Below are positions 8,740-17,406 of a stretch of DNA of 64,000 nucleotides, piece by piece. Every line of letters starts with the position of its first letter. Position 1 is the stretch's first letter. The notes beneath the pieces were generated by a model, which saw only the letters and a program-made list of their open reading frames with translations, made no database searches and was not told where the DNA came from. The position numbers were made by a program, and so were the translations under genes. This DNA is from an uncultured bacterium (GTDB lineage: Bacteria > Cyanobacteriota > Vampirovibrionia > Gastranaerophilales > Gastranaerophilaceae), in NCBI GenBank assembly GCA_949296245.1, contig CASFNW010000010.1, forward strand, positions 1 through 64,000, written 5' to 3'.

Positions 8740-9117
8740 ATGAAAATTTTACACGCAATGATTAGAGTAGCGGACATAGACAAGTCCATGAAATTTTATA
8801 CAGAACTTTTGGGACTCAAAAAAACTCATGAAATAAAACTCGAAGACTGCATTTTGCACTTTTTAAAAGGAGAAGATTCTGATTTTGAAATAGAATTAAC
8901 CCAGAATTTTGAAAATCCTGAAAACGGATACACAAACGGTAATGCATTCGGACATTTTGCCATTGAAACAAAGAATATGGACGAGTTTGATAAAAAAATA
9001 AAAGACTTTGGGTGGGAATATCTTTATGAACCGTTTGTTATGAACGAAGCACAATCTAAAATAGCTTTCATAAAAGACCCTGACGGAAATGAAATTGAGA
9101 TTATTCAGAAATTATAA
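8740..9117 (+). CDS. gloA: Lactoylglutathione lyase (glyoxalase I)
   Basis: A 125-residue enzyme converting the methylglyoxal-glutathione hemithioacetal to lactoylglutathione. One glyoxalase fold: HAMIRVADIDKSMKFYTELLGL at the start (metal His), a central acidic strand, FGHFAIETKNMDE (second His) and KDPDGNEIEII (C-terminal Glu). A GGAG Shine-Dalgarno precedes the ATG. It is transcribed divergently from gshB, fitting a shared glutathione context. Confidence 0.9.
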   Translation: MKILHAMIRVADIDKSMKFYTELLGLKKTHEIKLEDCILHFLKGEDSDFEIELTQNFENPENGYTNGNAFGHFAIETKNMDEFDKKIKDFGWEYLYEPFVMNEAQSKIAFIKDPDGNEIEIIQKL

Positions 9118-9188
9118 TTTACAGGCATTTAAGTTTTTTTTTGAGCAAGGATAATATAATTAACCGAAACAATAAAAGGAGATAAAAA

Positions 9189-10721
9189 ATGGCAGACAAT
9201 AAAAGAGTGCTGTTATGTATTATGGACGGATGGGGAATAAATACAGCGTGTCCTAAAGATGCAACAAAAACAGCAAATACACCTAATTTTGATAAATTAA
9301 AAGAAACAGAAAAATATACACAGATAAATGCTTCAGGCGAATATGTCGGTCTGCCTGACGGTCAGATGGGCAACTCCGAAGTAGGCCACCTCAACCTAGG
9401 TGCAGGCCGTGTTGTTTATCAGGATTTAACAAGAATAAACAAAGAAATAAGAGAAGGCAAATTCTTTGAAAACAAAGAGTTTAAAGCTGCTATTGAACAT
9501 GCAAAGAAAAATAATTCTTCTCTCCACCTGTATGGACTTGTCTCTACAGGCGGTGTACACAGCTCATTTGACCACGTTAAAGCATTAATAAAAATGGCTG
9601 CTGATAACGGACTCAAAAAGGTTTATGTACACGCATTTTTAGACGGAAGAGACACTCCTCCTAAGAGTGCTGTAGAATTTCTTGCAGAATTAGAAGAAGA
9701 ACTCAAAAAATATAACTTGCCTCAAATTGCAACAATATCAGGCAGATACTGGGCAATGGACAGAGACAACCGCTGGGATAGAGTAGAAAAAGCATACAAT
9801 GCATTGCTTTTAGGCGAAGGTGAAAAAGCCGCAAACTCTGATGAAGCAATCAAAGCATCTTACCAAAAAGATGTAACAGATGAGTTTGTAGAACCTACTA
9901 TTACAAATTCGGATGCAGATTCCCGTATAAAAGACAATGATTCTATTATTTTCTTCAACTACAGGCCGGACAGAGCAAGAGAAATTACTCGTGCAATGAC
10001 TTTTGAAAACTTTGACGGATTTCAAAGGAAAGCAGTAAGAAAAAATCTCTACTATGTCTGCATGGCACAGTATGACGAAACTTTCCCGCTTCCGATTGCC
10101 TATCCGCCGGAAAAATTGACTAATATATTAGGCGATGTACTGGATGCAAACGGTATTAAACAGTTCAGAACAGCAGAAACAGAAAAATATGCACATATCA
10201 CTTTCTTCTTTAACGGCGGAGAAGAAAAATCAGGCAAACTGGAAACAAGAGCGCTTGTTGCATCTCCCAAAGTTGCAACTTATGACCTGCAGCCGGAGAT
10301 GAGCGCACCAGAGGTTTGCGAAAATGTATTAAAAGCTCTGGATAATCCTGAATACGGATTTATTCTCGTAAACTTTGCAAATCCTGATATGGTCGGTCAC
10401 ACAGGTGTGTTTGAAGCAGCCGTGAAAGCCTGTGAAACTGTTGATACGTGTGTAGGAAAAATTGCACAAAAAGCAAAAGAAAATAATGTTATTATGCTTC
10501 TAACTGCAGATCACGGCAATTCAGAATGCATGGAAGATCCGGATACTCACGCTCCGTTCACCGCTCATACAACAAATCCTGTGCCGTTTATATTGATAAA
10601 CGGAAACGGTAAATATGAGCTGAAAGAAACAGGTGCACTCTGTGATGTAGCGCCTACTGTACTGCAGCTTCTCGGCATAAAACAGCCCGTAGAAATGACA
10701 GGTCACAGTTTAATAAAATAA
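9189..10721 (+). CDS. gpmI: 2,3-bisphosphoglycerate-independent phosphoglycerate mutase
   Basis: A 510-residue glycolytic enzyme interconverting 3- and 2-phosphoglycerate, Mn-dependent and cytoplasmic. The N-terminal CIMDGWGIN carries a metal Asp; the phosphoserine loop is GQMGNSEVGHLNLGAGR; HAFLDGRDTPPKSA and the C-terminal LLTADHGNSECMEDP carry further metal ligands. Length is standard. AAAGGAG lies about 8 nt upstream of the ATG. It stands alone downstream of gloA. Confidence 0.95.
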   Translation: MADNKRVLLCIMDGWGINTACPKDATKTANTPNFDKLKETEKYTQINASGEYVGLPDGQMGNSEVGHLNLGAGRVVYQDLTRINKEIREGKFFENKEFKAAIEHAKKNNSSLHLYGLVSTGGVHSSFDHVKALIKMAADNGLKKVYVHAFLDGRDTPPKSAVEFLAELEEELKKYNLPQIATISGRYWAMDRDNRWDRVEKAYNALLLGEGEKAANSDEAIKASYQKDVTDEFVEPTITNSDADSRIKDNDSIIFFNYRPDRAREITRAMTFENFDGFQRKAVRKNLYYVCMAQYDETFPLPIAYPPEKLTNILGDVLDANGIKQFRTAETEKYAHITFFFNGGEEKSGKLETRALVASPKVATYDLQPEMSAPEVCENVLKALDNPEYGFILVNFANPDMVGHTGVFEAAVKACETVDTCVGKIAQKAKENNVIMLLTADHGNSECMEDPDTHAPFTAHTTNPVPFILINGNGKYELKETGALCDVAPTVLQLLGIKQPVEMTGHSLIK

Positions 10722-10754
10722 TTAACTTTTGTTAAAAAAATAAAATAAAATGAC

Positions 10755-10817
10755 AATTTGCATTATTCACAAACTTAATTTTTATTGAAGACTAAAGGAC
10801 TGTGAATAATGCAAATT
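10755..10817 (+). promoter_or_regulatory. 17-bp perfect inverted repeat spanning a start codon
   Basis: AATTTGCATTATTCACA at 10755-10771 is the exact reverse complement of 10801-10817. The 29-nt loop contains the Shine-Dalgarno (AAAGGA near 10793) and the right arm contains the ATG at 10809. A possible promoter (TTGTTA 10729-10734, GACAAT 10752-10757) would start RNA inside the left arm. The repeat could be an operator for a dimeric regulator or an RNA hairpin masking the start codon. Confidence 0.75.
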
Positions 10818-12053
10818 TCTTATTTAATAACAAATTATCAAAATACAACACCGGCACAACCTAAAAATACCCACAATACAAATTTCTCTTTAAAAGCAAC
10901 TCCTGCTCAAACAGAACAAAAATTTTATGCAAAAAATCTTGCTGCATTAGGGGTAAACTTTAAAGCTTCGGGGGATAACAATAAAACACTTGAACAGCTG
11001 AAAAATGAATATACCTGGTATGTTAATGCAGATAAAACAAAGCCTTTAGATGCTTTTTTGAAAATAAAAACAGATAAAGAAAATATGAATAAACTTTTCT
11101 GCAGCATATTGAAAGATACAGATTTAAGTTACAATCTAATTAACGATATAGCAGGCAGGGCAAGAGATTCTAAAAAAAATTATAAAATATTGAAAGAGCT
11201 TCTCGGCGATAACTCAGATAATTTGAAATTCTTTCTTCCAAATAATCCATATGGAAAAGCTTTTGAATCTTATATGGAGAAAAGATATAATGATGCGAAA
11301 TGTATTGAATCTTTATTAAAATTGAGGCCTGATTGGAGAGAAGAAGTACTGATAGACAAATACAAACAATTGTATGGAACCGAGCCTCTTAAAATAGGTA
11401 ATTTACCGGAAGAATTTAAAAACGGAGTTTTTGAACAAATTCATGATTACCTGAAGTCATACTGCCAGTACAGTGGTTTCAAAACAAGAGAAGAAATAGC
11501 ACCTTTAAAAATTGGCAACAAAGAATATCGTTTTGAATATTTTACGGAAGGCAAAACAGACAAAAATGTTTTCGGTGTTTATACTCCCGAAAAGAAATAT
11601 GTATTTAAAATAGCAGATGAGAACAAAAAAAGTTTGAATAAACCATTTTCATTGGGTGCACTTGCGTTAATAGATTCTTATCTGACATTAAATAATTGCA
11701 GAAATATTGCACCATTATACTATTATGACCATGATAAAAACACCTGTATATACAAATATCAGGATCATAATACAGTACATCATAAATTAATGTCTCCTAG
11801 AGAAGTAAACAGTTTTATGCCTGATTTTGAGGCGCTTGGTATGTGTTACAACGATACAATAGGACATGACAACTATTTTCTTTCTGATCGAGACTGTGAA
11901 TTGTCACCGGATATGAAATTATCTTTGTCAGCTCTCCCATCAAAAGAACTGATATCAGTAGATAATGATCATGTGACATTTTCTTCACCTTTTATGCTGT
12001 TAATAACCAAATACAATGCACCGTTACCTAACGCTATGCAAACTGCTTTTTAA
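10809..12053 (+). CDS. Leader-bearing protein of unknown function, possibly degenerate kinase fold
   Basis: A 414-residue protein. The N-terminus is polar and rich in Asn, Thr, Gln and Ala, with NFSLKA at 25-30 and VNFKA at 49-53, matching the leader pattern of the 54.8-64 kb proteins. The C-terminal half has features loosely like an atypical kinase: YVFKIADENK near 264 (possible ATP-binding Lys), YNDTIGHDNYFL near 347 (catalytic-loop-like but with an extra residue and no His), and SVDNDHVTF near 385 in place of DFG. The kinase idea is weak inference; the rest is all-new sequence. Expression is probably controlled by the inverted repeat over its start codon. Confidence 0.75.
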   Translation: MQISYLITNYQNTTPAQPKNTHNTNFSLKATPAQTEQKFYAKNLAALGVNFKASGDNNKTLEQLKNEYTWYVNADKTKPLDAFLKIKTDKENMNKLFCSILKDTDLSYNLINDIAGRARDSKKNYKILKELLGDNSDNLKFFLPNNPYGKAFESYMEKRYNDAKCIESLLKLRPDWREEVLIDKYKQLYGTEPLKIGNLPEEFKNGVFEQIHDYLKSYCQYSGFKTREEIAPLKIGNKEYRFEYFTEGKTDKNVFGVYTPEKKYVFKIADENKKSLNKPFSLGALALIDSYLTLNNCRNIAPLYYYDHDKNTCIYKYQDHNTVHHKLMSPREVNSFMPDFEALGMCYNDTIGHDNYFLSDRDCELSPDMKLSLSALPSKELISVDNDHVTFSSPFMLLITKYNAPLPNAMQTAF

Positions 12054-12178
12054 AAAATATATGTTAATCAAAGATAAATATTTGTAAAAAAAAAGATTTA
12101 AATAGGCAATTTCGCATATTGACAGTGCTTTAAAAGATACTAACTAATATTTTATTTATAAAATAAAAGGAGTTTACT

Positions 12179-12403
12179 ATGGTAAAATTTAACACTGCAG
12201 CATTTTTTGTACCATCCGGAAAAGAGCTTGAAAGAGCAACATTAGCCGCTATAGAAAACATTGACAGACAATTATCAAAAATGCCGAGCGTCAAAAAAAC
12301 GCCTTGTGCAACAGACAATTTCCCTTGGATTTATAATGATCTTGTACAATTTAGACCCCACAGAATCGGCAATAGCGAAAATAAATTAGAAAAATTTATT
12401 TGA
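12179..12403 (+). CDS. Small hypothetical protein
   Basis: A 74-residue basic, soluble protein of unknown function. A strong AAAGGAG Shine-Dalgarno lies 8 nt before the ATG. Sequence has an amphipathic helix around residues 15-37 (ELERATLAAIENIDRQLSKM) and an aromatic DNFPWIYNDLVQF segment. No family recognised. Upstream, TTGACA at 12119-12124 may be part of its promoter, though the nearest -10 candidate is badly spaced. Confidence 0.6.
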   Translation: MVKFNTAAFFVPSGKELERATLAAIENIDRQLSKMPSVKKTPCATDNFPWIYNDLVQFRPHRIGNSENKLEKFI

Positions 12404-12413
12404 GTTTATTAAA

Positions 12414-12442
12414 TTGACAATAATTTTTCTAGTCTTTAATAT
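12414..12442 (+). promoter_or_regulatory. Near-consensus promoter of the corrinoid protein pair
   Basis: TTGACA at 12414-12419 (perfect consensus), a 17-nt spacer, TAATAT at 12437-12442, six nucleotides (AAGTTT), then the ATG at 12449. No Shine-Dalgarno fits in the gap, so the transcript is predicted to be leaderless. Confidence 0.7.
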
Positions 12443-12448
12443 AAGTTT

Positions 12449-13351
12449 ATGCATAATACTGACTCTTATATCGTAAACTTTAATATTAAAGAACAGAACA
12501 GAACAACATCTCTGTCAGGTACTAAAATTGGCGGTGCTTCATCATTTCCTTTTATGAAAGAAAATGAGAATTCTGCTAAACCTCTTATTGCACTTGAAAT
12601 CCCTTATAATTTTGCCAACGGATATCCGGATATAATAAAAGAAAAATGGCAGGGAAAATCGCTACCTCAAATATTGCATGAAGCTGACTGTTCAAATGCT
12701 GATATCATTTCGATAAAATTCAATGTTTCGAATGATTTGTCCGAAAAAGAAATATCCGGCATAAAAGATTTTTTAAAAAATACGGTTTCAAAGATTGAAA
12801 AGCCGTTGATTCTTCGCGGTGCAAACAATAACAGCATTGATATAAAACTGCTGCCTATTCTGGCGGAGAATGCGCCGAAAGAATGCATAATAGCTTTTGC
12901 TGATGAAGAGACTTATGAATATATTGTTCCTTATGCTGCAAAATATAATCATATATTGGTTTTAAGAACTCCTATTGATATAAATTTGGCAAAGGAATTG
13001 AATATACTTTCAATAGACAAAGGAATAAATCCTGACAGGATATTAATTGACCCTGATATGGGCGGGCTTGGTTACGGACTTGACTATGGCTACAGTATTA
13101 TAGAAAAAATTAAGCAGGCTGCTTTTGACGGAGATACAATGCTCAATATGCCGATAATTGCTTTTATAGGAGAAGAATCATACCGTGCCAAAGAGGCAAA
13201 AACAGATGCTTTTTCTAAAGACTGGGGCGATTTTGAACAAAGAACCGTAATGTGGGAAATTTCCGGAGCATCGGCAATTATTAGTGCAGGTGCTGATATC
13301 GTTGTATTATGGAATCCGGAAAGTGTAAAAGTGCTAAAAGGAATAATATAG
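12449..13351 (+). CDS. acsD: Acetyl-CoA decarbonylase/synthase complex delta subunit (corrinoid protein small subunit)
   Basis: A 300-residue TIM-barrel protein. In the Wood-Ljungdahl pathway this subunit pairs with the Fe-S gamma subunit to carry a methyl group on cobalamin to acetyl-CoA synthase. Family marks: TKIGGASSFPFM near the N-terminus, DPDMGGLGYGLDYGYSIIEK (usually DPTTGxLGYGLEY, so one position differs), WGDFEQRTVMWEISGASAII, and GADIVVLWNPES. Its stop overlaps the GTG start of the gamma-subunit gene by one base (TAGTG). No CODH/ACS catalytic subunit, methyltransferase or other pathway gene is present here, so the use of the pair is open. Confidence 0.85.
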   Translation: MHNTDSYIVNFNIKEQNRTTSLSGTKIGGASSFPFMKENENSAKPLIALEIPYNFANGYPDIIKEKWQGKSLPQILHEADCSNADIISIKFNVSNDLSEKEISGIKDFLKNTVSKIEKPLILRGANNNSIDIKLLPILAENAPKECIIAFADEETYEYIVPYAAKYNHILVLRTPIDINLAKELNILSIDKGINPDRILIDPDMGGLGYGLDYGYSIIEKIKQAAFDGDTMLNMPIIAFIGEESYRAKEAKTDAFSKDWGDFEQRTVMWEISGASAIISAGADIVVLWNPESVKVLKGII

Positions 13352-14574
13352 TGGAACTAACAGGTTTGCAAATTTTTAAATACCTTCCGGGCGCAAAAAA
13401 AGCAGAAGGCACCAACTGCAAAAAATGCGGCTGTCCTACCTGCATGGCTTATGCACTGAAACTTGCCAAAAAACAGATAGGTATAGAAAAATGTCCTCAT
13501 ATTCCTGATGAGTTAAAAGAAAAATTTTCAGAAGCATCAAAAATACAGCAGTACGAAATAAAACTTTCCAATGAGCTTGTTACAGGCGGCGAAACCGTAA
13601 TGTTTCGCCATGATAAAACTTTTGTTAACAAAACCGTCATTGCTATTCATCTGGATTCTGATGATGCGGATTTTGATACAAAGTTAGAAAAAATAAAAAA
13701 TTATCATATCGAGAGAATCGGCGAAACTTTTAAAGTCGATGCAATTTATTTAACCGGCACCAATAAAGACCTTGCCCGTAAAAAAATACAAAACGAAAAT
13801 ATTGCAGTTATACCTGATGACAGTTTGTATTCCATTGCAAAAGGCAATAATATAGAAGAGCTTGAACAAGAATCAAAAAGACTTCTTGAGCAAGGCCAAA
13901 AAAGTATAATACTCGAGCTGGCATACGACAATAAATCAACAGCAGAAATAGCAGAACAGCTTACATACATAAGGCGTGCTGCCATTATAAAGAGATATGA
14001 ACCACTGACTTATCCTGTTATGGTAAAATTACCGCAGAATATGGATAACTTGCAGGCATGCGCCGTTGCTTCACTTTTGGTATGCAGGTATGCAAATATA
14101 GTTGTGCTGAATGATTTTAACGAAGCACTCTTAACAACACTGTTTACGCTGAGACAAAATATTTATACAAATCCGCAAAAACCATTGCAGGTAGAAGCAA
14201 AAATATACGAATTTAATGAACCCGACAGAAACGCACCGGTACTGTTAACAACAAACTTTGCTCTTACATACTTTGCAGTAGCCGGAGAATTAGAGTCACT
14301 GCCATGCGGTTCATACCTCGTTGTAACGCCGTCGGATGGCATGAGCGTGCTTACGGCCTGGTCTGCAGACAAATTTACGGCAGATCTGGTTGCAAAGTCT
14401 GTAAAAGATTTTGAACTTGCAAAAAAGGTGGATACGCGCTCTATTATTATTCCGGGTCTGCTTTCTCATATGAAAGATGAACTTCAAGAAGCAATGCCGG
14501 AATGGAATATCGTTACGGGTACAATCGAGGCGTGTCAGATTCCGGAATTTTTGAAAAGCAGAGAATCATTGTAA
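13351..14574 (+). CDS. acsC: Acetyl-CoA decarbonylase/synthase complex gamma subunit (corrinoid Fe-S protein large subunit)
   Basis: A 407-residue protein from the GTG at 13351, chosen because it gives the family N-terminus ELTGLQIFKYLPG and has AAAGGA about 9 nt upstream; a longer in-frame ATG at 13309 would add 14 residues that overlap acsD. Cys23, Cys26, Cys31 and Cys48 match the [4Fe-4S] motif (CKKCGCPTCM, then CPHI) that reductively activates the corrinoid. A TIM-barrel domain follows, then the C-terminal B12-binding region (LLTTNFALTYFAVAGEL, VVTPSDGMSVLTAW, IIIPGLLSHMKDEL). It is co-transcribed with acsD. Its 3' end overlaps the convergent phosphatase gene by 9 bp. Confidence 0.87.
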   Translation: MELTGLQIFKYLPGAKKAEGTNCKKCGCPTCMAYALKLAKKQIGIEKCPHIPDELKEKFSEASKIQQYEIKLSNELVTGGETVMFRHDKTFVNKTVIAIHLDSDDADFDTKLEKIKNYHIERIGETFKVDAIYLTGTNKDLARKKIQNENIAVIPDDSLYSIAKGNNIEELEQESKRLLEQGQKSIILELAYDNKSTAEIAEQLTYIRRAAIIKRYEPLTYPVMVKLPQNMDNLQACAVASLLVCRYANIVVLNDFNEALLTTLFTLRQNIYTNPQKPLQVEAKIYEFNEPDRNAPVLLTTNFALTYFAVAGELESLPCGSYLVVTPSDGMSVLTAWSADKFTADLVAKSVKDFELAKKVDTRSIIIPGLLSHMKDELQEAMPEWNIVTGTIEACQIPEFLKSRESL

Positions 14575-15198
14575 AAACAGCGGTATATGACCCGAATACA
14601 TCAGGATGTTCCAGCCTTTGTAATATTTTATCTGGGTTGCGCTGCCTGTCGGGATAAATACTCTGTTCTGGTTTTCGACAGGTATTTCCAGTGCATTACG
14701 TATGGCCGCTCTTATAAAATTAGAATGCGTAACAACAACAATTCTTTTTGTAAGATTTTCTTCAATGAGATTATTAACAGTGTCTTCTACTCTTGCATCA
14801 AATTCAAGAAGAGTTTCTCCGCCTTCAGGTGCATAGCTGGAGGTAAGTTCATGGTATTTTTGCAGCTGTTCGGGGTATCTTTCTTCTATTTCCATATAGC
14901 TAAGCCCCTTCCAAATACCAAATTCCTGATTTTTCAGCTCAGGACGGATTTCAAAATCCTGTCCGTACTCTTTTGCAACAAACTGGGCTGTTTGTATACA
15001 GCTTAAAGAAGAGCCTGTGTATATCTTGTCTACCTGCGGTGAACGATGGATTATCCATTTTGCAATACGTTCCGCTTCTTCCTGACCTTCTTCATTTAAC
15101 GGCGGGTGGCTTTCTTTGTCGCATATACGGTTTTCTTCCGTATAAAGAGTTGCCCCGTGAGCTATAAAGGTAATTTTGCATTTACGTTTAAACAGCAT
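14566..15198 (-). CDS. Histidine phosphatase family protein with altered RHG motif
   Basis: A 210-residue member of the phosphoglycerate-mutase-like histidine phosphatase branch. The usual RHGET motif reads AHGAT at residues about 13-17: the nucleophile His remains but the phosphate-binding Arg is replaced. Other marks are intact: PLNEEGQEEAERIA, EFGIWKGLSYMEIEERYP, PEGGETLLEF, and VVVTHSNFIRAAI with the second His. It may be a low-activity or non-phosphatase member. Candidate roles include sugar-phosphate or cobalamin-related phosphatase; proximity to corrinoid genes is only suggestive, because it is convergent with them. GGAGAG supports the start. Confidence 0.8.
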   Translation of the reverse strand: MLFKRKCKITFIAHGATLYTEENRICDKESHPPLNEEGQEEAERIAKWIIHRSPQVDKIYTGSSLSCIQTAQFVAKEYGQDFEIRPELKNQEFGIWKGLSYMEIEERYPEQLQKYHELTSSYAPEGGETLLEFDARVEDTVNNLIEENLTKRIVVVTHSNFIRAAIRNALEIPVENQNRVFIPTGSATQIKYYKGWNILMYSGHIPLFLQ

Positions 15199-15278
15199 AA
15201 TGTCTCTCCGTTATTTTTTGTATGATTTTTGTCGGAACAAAAAGCAAAAACTTTAATATCTGCGGCAAAAATAAATTA

Positions 15279-15309
15279 AAAGACCGAGATTTTTTTAATC
15301 CCGGTCTTT
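15279..15309 (-). terminator. Intrinsic terminator after the SLH gene
   Basis: AAAGACCGAGA/TCCCGGTCTTT stem (one G-U pair) beyond the 3' end of the minus-strand SLH gene, with a T-rich tail on that strand. Confidence 0.7.
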
Positions 15310-15326
15310 ATTATAACTTTTAACTC

Positions 15327-16481
15327 TTATTCAAGAATCATTCCGTTAGTCAGGTCGATTCTGACAGGTTTTGTCAATTTCAGATTAAGGATATCGCCTT
15401 CTTTAATCTGGATTTTGTGACCTTTAATGATTTTCAGATACAAAGTTTTCCAGAAACCTTCAGGTCTGTATCCGCCTAAAGCTTCACCGCAGAAAGCAGC
15501 AGTCTGATTTCTGTCAGTAGTGATTGTATGAGTTTCCATAGTTACTTCACCGTTTCTTACAAATAATCTGCCGATTTTTACGTTTGATATTTTTCCGCTT
15601 AGTGCATCATTTTCAACAAGAAGCAGGTATTTTTCCGGAGTTACAAGATTTTTAGGAAGCTTAGAAAGGAACTGATCCCCTGCTTTTGACTTTTTGCAGG
15701 TAATTTCTTTGTTAACAACCATTATAGGAATAACAGTACCGGCAGGAATAGTTGCAATATAACCTTCCAGAGTAGTTGTCGGGATAATAATACCTTCTGC
15801 TGTTCTGGGGCTCATTGCTTCTTTCAGTTTTTCGTTAGGATTCAATTTTGCCTGTTCTAGCATTTTTACCAAGAATGCAGCCAGCTCAGCTCTTGTTGCA
15901 GGTCTTTCTGCATTAATTACATTTTCTTCGCCGGGTTCTTTAACTACCATACCCAAGATTTCAGCTTTACCTGCTGCAATGATGAGCCAATCCGGAATCT
16001 GCTGATAGTCTGTATAGCTGTTTTCCAGAATTTCTAAAGCTTTTTGGTTTGATATAGTTTCTGTTGTCAAAGCATTAACTGTTGTAGAAATAACATGTCC
16101 TCTTGATACGGTTCCGTAAGGGTCAAAGTGTCCGTCAGGATAACCTTTTAAAAGATCAAACATAACAGCTCTTTGTACCATTCCGTAGAACCAGTCTTTT
16201 TCACTTACATCAGTGAACTTTGCAGGTTGTTTAATCTCAGCCTTTTGCTGGTCGAAAGCCTTAACTACCATAGTAGCAAATTCTGCTCTTGTGACATTTT
16301 GATCAGGACGATAATTGCCGTCAGGATATCCGACAACAACATTAAAATCAGTTAAAATTTGAATCTGTTTGTAAGCCCAGTGGTCTTTTGGCAAATCAGC
16401 ATAATCTTTGGCAAAAGATATTGCAGAGGTAAAGCCGAAAACCATTGCAAGCATCAGAGCTTTTGTTAAAAGTTTCTTCAT
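15327..16481 (-). CDS. Secreted SLH-domain surface protein
   Basis: A 384-residue exported protein. Signal peptide at 1-24 ends SAISFA. Two clear SLH domains follow (DHWAYKQIQILTDFNVV with GYPDGNYRPDQNVTRAEFA; then DWFYGMVQRAVMFDLLKGYPDGHFDP), plus a weaker third ending PATRAELAAFLVKML. SLH domains bind secondary wall polymers. The C-terminal half is a beta-rich region of unknown role (KYLLLVENDALSG, TLYLKIIKGHKIQIKEGD). AAGGAG supports the start. It is probably a cell-envelope structural or outer-membrane-tethering protein; there is no porin barrel. Confidence 0.85.
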   Translation of the reverse strand: MKKLLTKALMLAMVFGFTSAISFAKDYADLPKDHWAYKQIQILTDFNVVVGYPDGNYRPDQNVTRAEFATMVVKAFDQQKAEIKQPAKFTDVSEKDWFYGMVQRAVMFDLLKGYPDGHFDPYGTVSRGHVISTTVNALTTETISNQKALEILENSYTDYQQIPDWLIIAAGKAEILGMVVKEPGEENVINAERPATRAELAAFLVKMLEQAKLNPNEKLKEAMSPRTAEGIIIPTTTLEGYIATIPAGTVIPIMVVNKEITCKKSKAGDQFLSKLPKNLVTPEKYLLLVENDALSGKISNVKIGRLFVRNGEVTMETHTITTDRNQTAAFCGEALGGYRPEGFWKTLYLKIIKGHKIQIKEGDILNLKLTKPVRIDLTNGMILE

Positions 16482-16570
16482 AAAGTTCTCCTTAATACCT
16501 AAACACTTTGTGTTATTATGCTAGATTTTACCAGTATAAAGAATCAGTTGCAAGGAATCGTTATATATCT

Positions 16571-17326
16571 TTACCATAGTTGTGAATATCTTTTTACATA
16601 AAAGTTTTCATCATTTTTTAAATTCTTTTTTATACTTTCTAATACCTGGCTTGTTTCTTCCAGATATGACAGCACCATTGCAGTCTTTTCTCGAATTGTA
16701 TAATCTCTGAATACGGAAGTTTTTTCCAAAACTTTTTCCAATCTTGCATCAGCCGGTGCTTTTATGACAGCCAGCGCCTCAAGACACCAGTAAAGGTTAA
16801 AAAGTTTTTTTGTGTACCAGTTGCTTCTTTTTAGCTTTTCCAGCTCCTCAAAAACATAATCAATCCTATGGTATAAATTTTCAAGAAAATATTCTTTTTC
16901 ATTTATATAAGGCAAAACTTCGATAATCATACGGCAGATATTTGGATTTATGTCATTTACAGCTTTTAGCAGGCTATCGAGAATAGTCCTTGTCTGAAAA
17001 AATGCCGCATAACTTTCTTCTTTCATAAACTCATTAACTTTATGAGCACACGCCTCACGTATCAGTGCAGCATGATTTGTTAGGTGAAAAATCAGTATAT
17101 CTGCTTCTTGCTGTGATAGAATCAAATCCAGTTTTAATATACAAATCTGTTTTTCTATATCCGTTTGAGGAAATTTGGAAGAATCTATGTTCAAAATATC
17201 AAAAACTTCTTCTCTTGTATAAGTTTTTTCACAAAAATCTGCAGCCCTTTCTATTTCCGCTTCGGTATCAGTTACGATTTGATTTTGTATATTATTTGAA
17301 ATTTGAACCTCTTTATTCATAGACAC
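16571..17326 (-). CDS. Helical repeat protein of unknown function
   Basis: A 251-residue, almost entirely alpha-helical cytoplasmic protein with irregular HEAT-like helices (for example NPNICRMIIEVLPYINEK and REKTAMVLSYLEETSQVLESIKK). No catalytic motif. The start may be the GTG at 17326, which lies 6 nt after TATGAT, or the ATG two codons later; neither has a Shine-Dalgarno. It probably acts as a scaffold. Neighbours give no functional hint. Confidence 0.65.
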   Translation of the reverse strand: MSMNKEVQISNNIQNQIVTDTEAEIERAADFCEKTYTREEVFDILNIDSSKFPQTDIEKQICILKLDLILSQQEADILIFHLTNHAALIREACAHKVNEFMKEESYAAFFQTRTILDSLLKAVNDINPNICRMIIEVLPYINEKEYFLENLYHRIDYVFEELEKLKRSNWYTKKLFNLYWCLEALAVIKAPADARLEKVLEKTSVFRDYTIREKTAMVLSYLEETSQVLESIKKNLKNDENFYVKRYSQLW

Positions 17327-17406
17327 AAATATATCATAACCGGAGCTTAAAAAAATCTGCAGAGCATTTTAAATTATTAATGCACAATCAAGAAAGGATT
17401 TAAAAA

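Noticed and set aside
12119-12150. TTGACA plus TAATAT before the 12179 gene as a firm promoter
   Set aside because: The spacer would be 20 nt and 17-18 nt gives no good -10; left as a possibility in the gene entry.
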